Positions 62,082 to 64,000 of a stretch of DNA of 64,000 nucleotides are shown here, piece by piece. The stretch is from contig NZ_JOFH01000004.1 of NCBI RefSeq assembly GCF_000721235.1, positions 1-64,000 on the forward strand. Reading direction: 5' to 3'. The position numbers were made by a program, and so were the translations under genes. How positions within the stretch are numbered: position 1 is the first letter of the stretch; every line of letters begins with the position of its first letter. The stretch is from Streptomyces olivaceus. Its GTDB lineage: Bacteria; Actinomycetota; Actinomycetes; Streptomycetales; Streptomycetaceae. Below the pieces are notes generated by a model. That model saw only the letters and a list, made by a program, of their open reading frames with translations, was not told the DNA's origin and did not search any database.

Positions 62082-62123
62082 GGAGTTCGGGGTTCGGAGT
62101 TCGGGGTTCGGAGTTCGGGGTTC
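62082..62123. repeat. 14-bp tandem repeat, three perfect copies
   Basis: GGAGTTCGGGGTTC three times in a row, with a partial fourth before it, in the spacer between the transporter and synthetase genes. It lies directly upstream of the synthetase start, where copy number could alter operon coupling. Confidence 0.8.
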
Positions 62124-62153
62124 GTGGCTTGTGGAGTGGGGCCGGCCCGCCGG

Positions 62154-63539
62154 TCAGCGGTAGAGGTGGGCTCCGGGCAGCGCGTCGGGATCGCGGCGCA
62201 CCTCGGCGGGGTTCGTCTCGGGCAGGAACCAGGCACTGGCCGAGGTGACGAGCCCCATGAGCGCGATGTAGGCGGCGACCAGGGTGGTGGTGCCCGTCTC
62301 GGCGATCACGGCGGTCATCAGGATCGGTGTGCCGCCGCTGACGACGATGGCCGAGAGCTGGTAGGCGAGCGAGGCGCTGGAGTACCGGACGTTGGGTGCG
62401 AACAGCTCACCGAGGTAGGCGGCCATCGGACCGTAGGTCAGTCCCTGGAAGAGGAACCCGACCGCGACCGCGACGAAGACCAGGGGCGCGGACGCCGTCC
62501 CCACCAGCGCGAAGTAGGGGAAGCCCCAGGCCGCCACGCCGAGTCCGCCCACGACGATCAGGGTCCGCCGGCCGAACCGGTCCGAGAGCCACCCCGCGGT
62601 CGGGAGCACCGCCGTCATCAGCGCCGCGCTCAGCAGAGTGACCGCCAGCAGCGCGTTCCGGTTCATGTCCAGCGTCTTCGTGCCGTAGCTCAGGAGACCG
62701 GTGATGCTCACGTAGAAGAGGCTGTTGGTGGCGGACAGGGTCCCGCAGCCGAGCAGAATGGTGCGCCAGTTGCGGCGTACGGCCTCCGCCAGGGGCGCCC
62801 GGACCACGGTCGCCGCCGTCTTCCGCGCTGCTGCCTGCTGCAGCCGGCGGAAGTCCGGGGTGTCCTCGACCCTGTTCTGGATGTAGAGGACCACCGGGAA
62901 CATCACCGCACTGAGCAGGAACGGTATGCGCCAGCCCCAGGTCAGGAACGCGTCGCTGGAGACGGCCGTACCGACTCCGGTGAAGACGAGGTTGGCGATG
63001 ATGACCGCGACCGGCACGCTGGTCTGGCCGAACGTGCCGGCGAAGCCGCGGCGTTTCGCGTCGGCCGACTCCGTGAGCAGCAGCGCGATGCCGCCCCACT
63101 GGCCGCCCGCCGCGATTCCCTGGACGAAGCGCAGGAGCACCAGCAGGATCGGGGCCAGTACGCCGACGGCGTCGGCGCTCGGCAGGCAGCCGATGAGGAA
63201 GGTCGCGACCGCCATGGCGACGAGGCACGTCACGACGGTCGGCTTGCGGCCGTACTTGTCACCGAAGTGCCCCGCGACGAGCCCGCCGAGCGGCCGGGCC
63301 ACGAAGCCGGCCCAGAAGGTGCTGAAGGACAGCAGCGTGCCGGTGAGGGCGGACGCGTCGGGGAAGAAGACGTCCGGGAAGACCAGCGCCGCGGCGGTGC
63401 CGTACAGGAAGAAGTCGTACCACTCGATCGAGCTGCCGATCAGTCCGGCCGCCAGCAGTTTGCGGTGCGAGCGGCGCTCGGCCACCGAGGCGGTGCCGGA
63501 CTCGCCGGCGTGGACATGCGCGTGCGCGGAAGAGGTCAT
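62154..63539 (-). CDS. MHS-family MFS transporter (metabolite:H+ symporter)
   Basis: 461 residues, 12 helices. MHS signatures: SSIEWYDFFLYGTAAALVF at helix 1, GHFGDKYGRKP in the loop 2-3 motif, and RFVQGIAAGGQWGGIALLL. A His-rich N-terminus (SSAHAHVHAG) precedes the first helix. Related to KgtP/ShiA/ProP importers of organic acids or osmolytes. Probable operon with the acyl-CoA synthetase, divergent from the GAF-domain gene. Confidence 0.93.
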   Translation of the reverse strand: MTSSAHAHVHAGESGTASVAERRSHRKLLAAGLIGSSIEWYDFFLYGTAAALVFPDVFFPDASALTGTLLSFSTFWAGFVARPLGGLVAGHFGDKYGRKPTVVTCLVAMAVATFLIGCLPSADAVGVLAPILLVLLRFVQGIAAGGQWGGIALLLTESADAKRRGFAGTFGQTSVPVAVIIANLVFTGVGTAVSSDAFLTWGWRIPFLLSAVMFPVVLYIQNRVEDTPDFRRLQQAAARKTAATVVRAPLAEAVRRNWRTILLGCGTLSATNSLFYVSITGLLSYGTKTLDMNRNALLAVTLLSAALMTAVLPTAGWLSDRFGRRTLIVVGGLGVAAWGFPYFALVGTASAPLVFVAVAVGFLFQGLTYGPMAAYLGELFAPNVRYSSASLAYQLSAIVVSGGTPILMTAVIAETGTTTLVAAYIALMGLVTSASAWFLPETNPAEVRRDPDALPGAHLYR

Positions 63540-63731
63540 GGGTGCCGTCCCTCGGGGAGTGGGGAGTGCGGGAGGAGGTGGGAGGACCAGGAGGTGCTGA
63601 GCGGACGTCGGGACACCGGCCGTGGGGGGAGAGTAGAGCCGGGCCGGGGCTCCCCGAGATGGAATGTCCCTACACTCCCGGGGACACGCAGGTGGACGAG
63701 GTATCCACCCCACTCCTGAGCGGGGGCATCG

Positions 63732-64000
63732 ATGGGACCAACCGATTCCGGCCCGGACGGCACCACCACCGGGCGCGACGGGTCCGGTCCGGACGCCGGC
63801 ACGGACGAAGGCGGCCTGCTCTCCTACCGGTTGCGCCGTGAACGCAGGCTCAGCAGCCTGTACGCGACCGCGCGGTCGCTGGCGGCGCTCGGCGAGGTCG
63901 ACGAGGTGCTCACCTCGATCGTCAGACACGCCCACGAACTGATCGGCAGCGACATCGCCTACCTGTCGCTCCTGGACGCGGAGGGGAACCTCACCCTCAG
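63732..64000 (+). CDS. GAF-domain protein, partial (probable transcriptional regulator)
   Basis: First 89 residues only; runs off the window. A Gly/Asp/Thr-rich N-terminus of about 30 residues leads to LSYRLRRERRLSSLYATARSLAALGEVDEVLTSIVRHAHELIG, the usual lead-in helix of GAF sensor domains, then DIAYLSLLDAEGNL. GCGGGGG lies before the ATG. Divergent from the MHS/acyl-CoA synthetase genes, and similar proteins end in PucR/CdaR-type HTH domains, so it may control them. The C-terminus is unseen. Confidence 0.8.
   Translation, partial: MGPTDSGPDGTTTGRDGSGPDAGTDEGGLLSYRLRRERRLSSLYATARSLAALGEVDEVLTSIVRHAHELIGSDIAYLSLLDAEGNLTL

Noticed and set aside
1..64000. tRNA, rRNA, CRISPR arrays, insertion sequences, attachment sites
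   Set aside because: None recognised on reading; a dedicated tRNA and IS search was not possible here.

Overview
The window is high-GC actinobacterial DNA and almost certainly comes from a Streptomyces chromosome. Evidence: GC-rich third codon positions, frequent GTG and TTG starts, a snapalysin gene, a 2-methylisoborneol (2-MIB)/encapsulin operon, a mycothiol-type DinB/MDMPI protein, and many TetR, LacI, MarR and IclR regulators. It reads as accessory chromosome: a string of small, self-contained metabolic cassettes, each with its own regulator. I saw no rRNA, tRNA, CRISPR array or insertion sequence.

Layout. 1-8.5 kb: the start of a type I polyketide synthase (loading module with a Gln ketosynthase, a degenerate acyltransferase, and an ACP), an amidinotransferase, a cytochrome P450, a 3Fe-4S ferredoxin and a luciferase-like oxidoreductase. 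8.6-12.2 kb: a small secreted protein, snapalysin, a virginiamycin B lyase homologue and a TetX-like FAD monooxygenase. 12.2-19.6 kb: an organosulfur-type cassette. It has an IclR regulator with a clear operator and promoter, two paralogous cytoplasmic SsuA-fold proteins flanking a lipoprotein/permease/ATPase transporter, a Cys-rich leader peptide upstream of the transporter, and an MFS exporter. 19.6-22.5 kb: an iron-siderophore-type (FecBCD-like) importer.

22.8-26 kb: a TetR/GNAT divergent pair and two aldo/keto reductases. 26.2-37.5 kb: a furanose-polysaccharide utilisation locus with a GH2 enzyme, a GH43 enzyme, a YtfQ-YtfR-YtfT-YjfF-like sugar ABC importer, and a LacI regulator with related operators at three promoters. 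37.8-43.5 kb: a type-B carboxylesterase, a zinc-ribbon protein, an SDR, an alpha/beta-hydrolase divergent from a TetR gene across three operators spaced 24 bp apart, and a 5'-truncated C39-peptidase-like remnant.

43.6-47.8 kb: the 2-MIB operon. It encodes a family 2B encapsulin shell with a cNMP-binding insertion, 2-MIB synthase, and geranyl diphosphate C-methyltransferase. The methyltransferase carries an in-frame TAG where relatives have Trp, so the methylation step looks broken. 47.9-58.8 kb: SDR, VOC/MarR pair with two perfect inverted repeats, MDMPI-like protein, phosphatase, mannonate-dehydratase-type enolase, a discoidin-domain protein, hydrolases, two membrane proteins (one probably on a leaderless mRNA), and a gamma-butyrolactone-receptor-like TetR. 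59.2-64 kb: an ArsB/NhaD-type transporter, an acyl-CoA synthetase with an MHS transporter, and the start of a GAF-domain protein.

All functional calls are from reading translated sequence and remembered family motifs; no database search was run.
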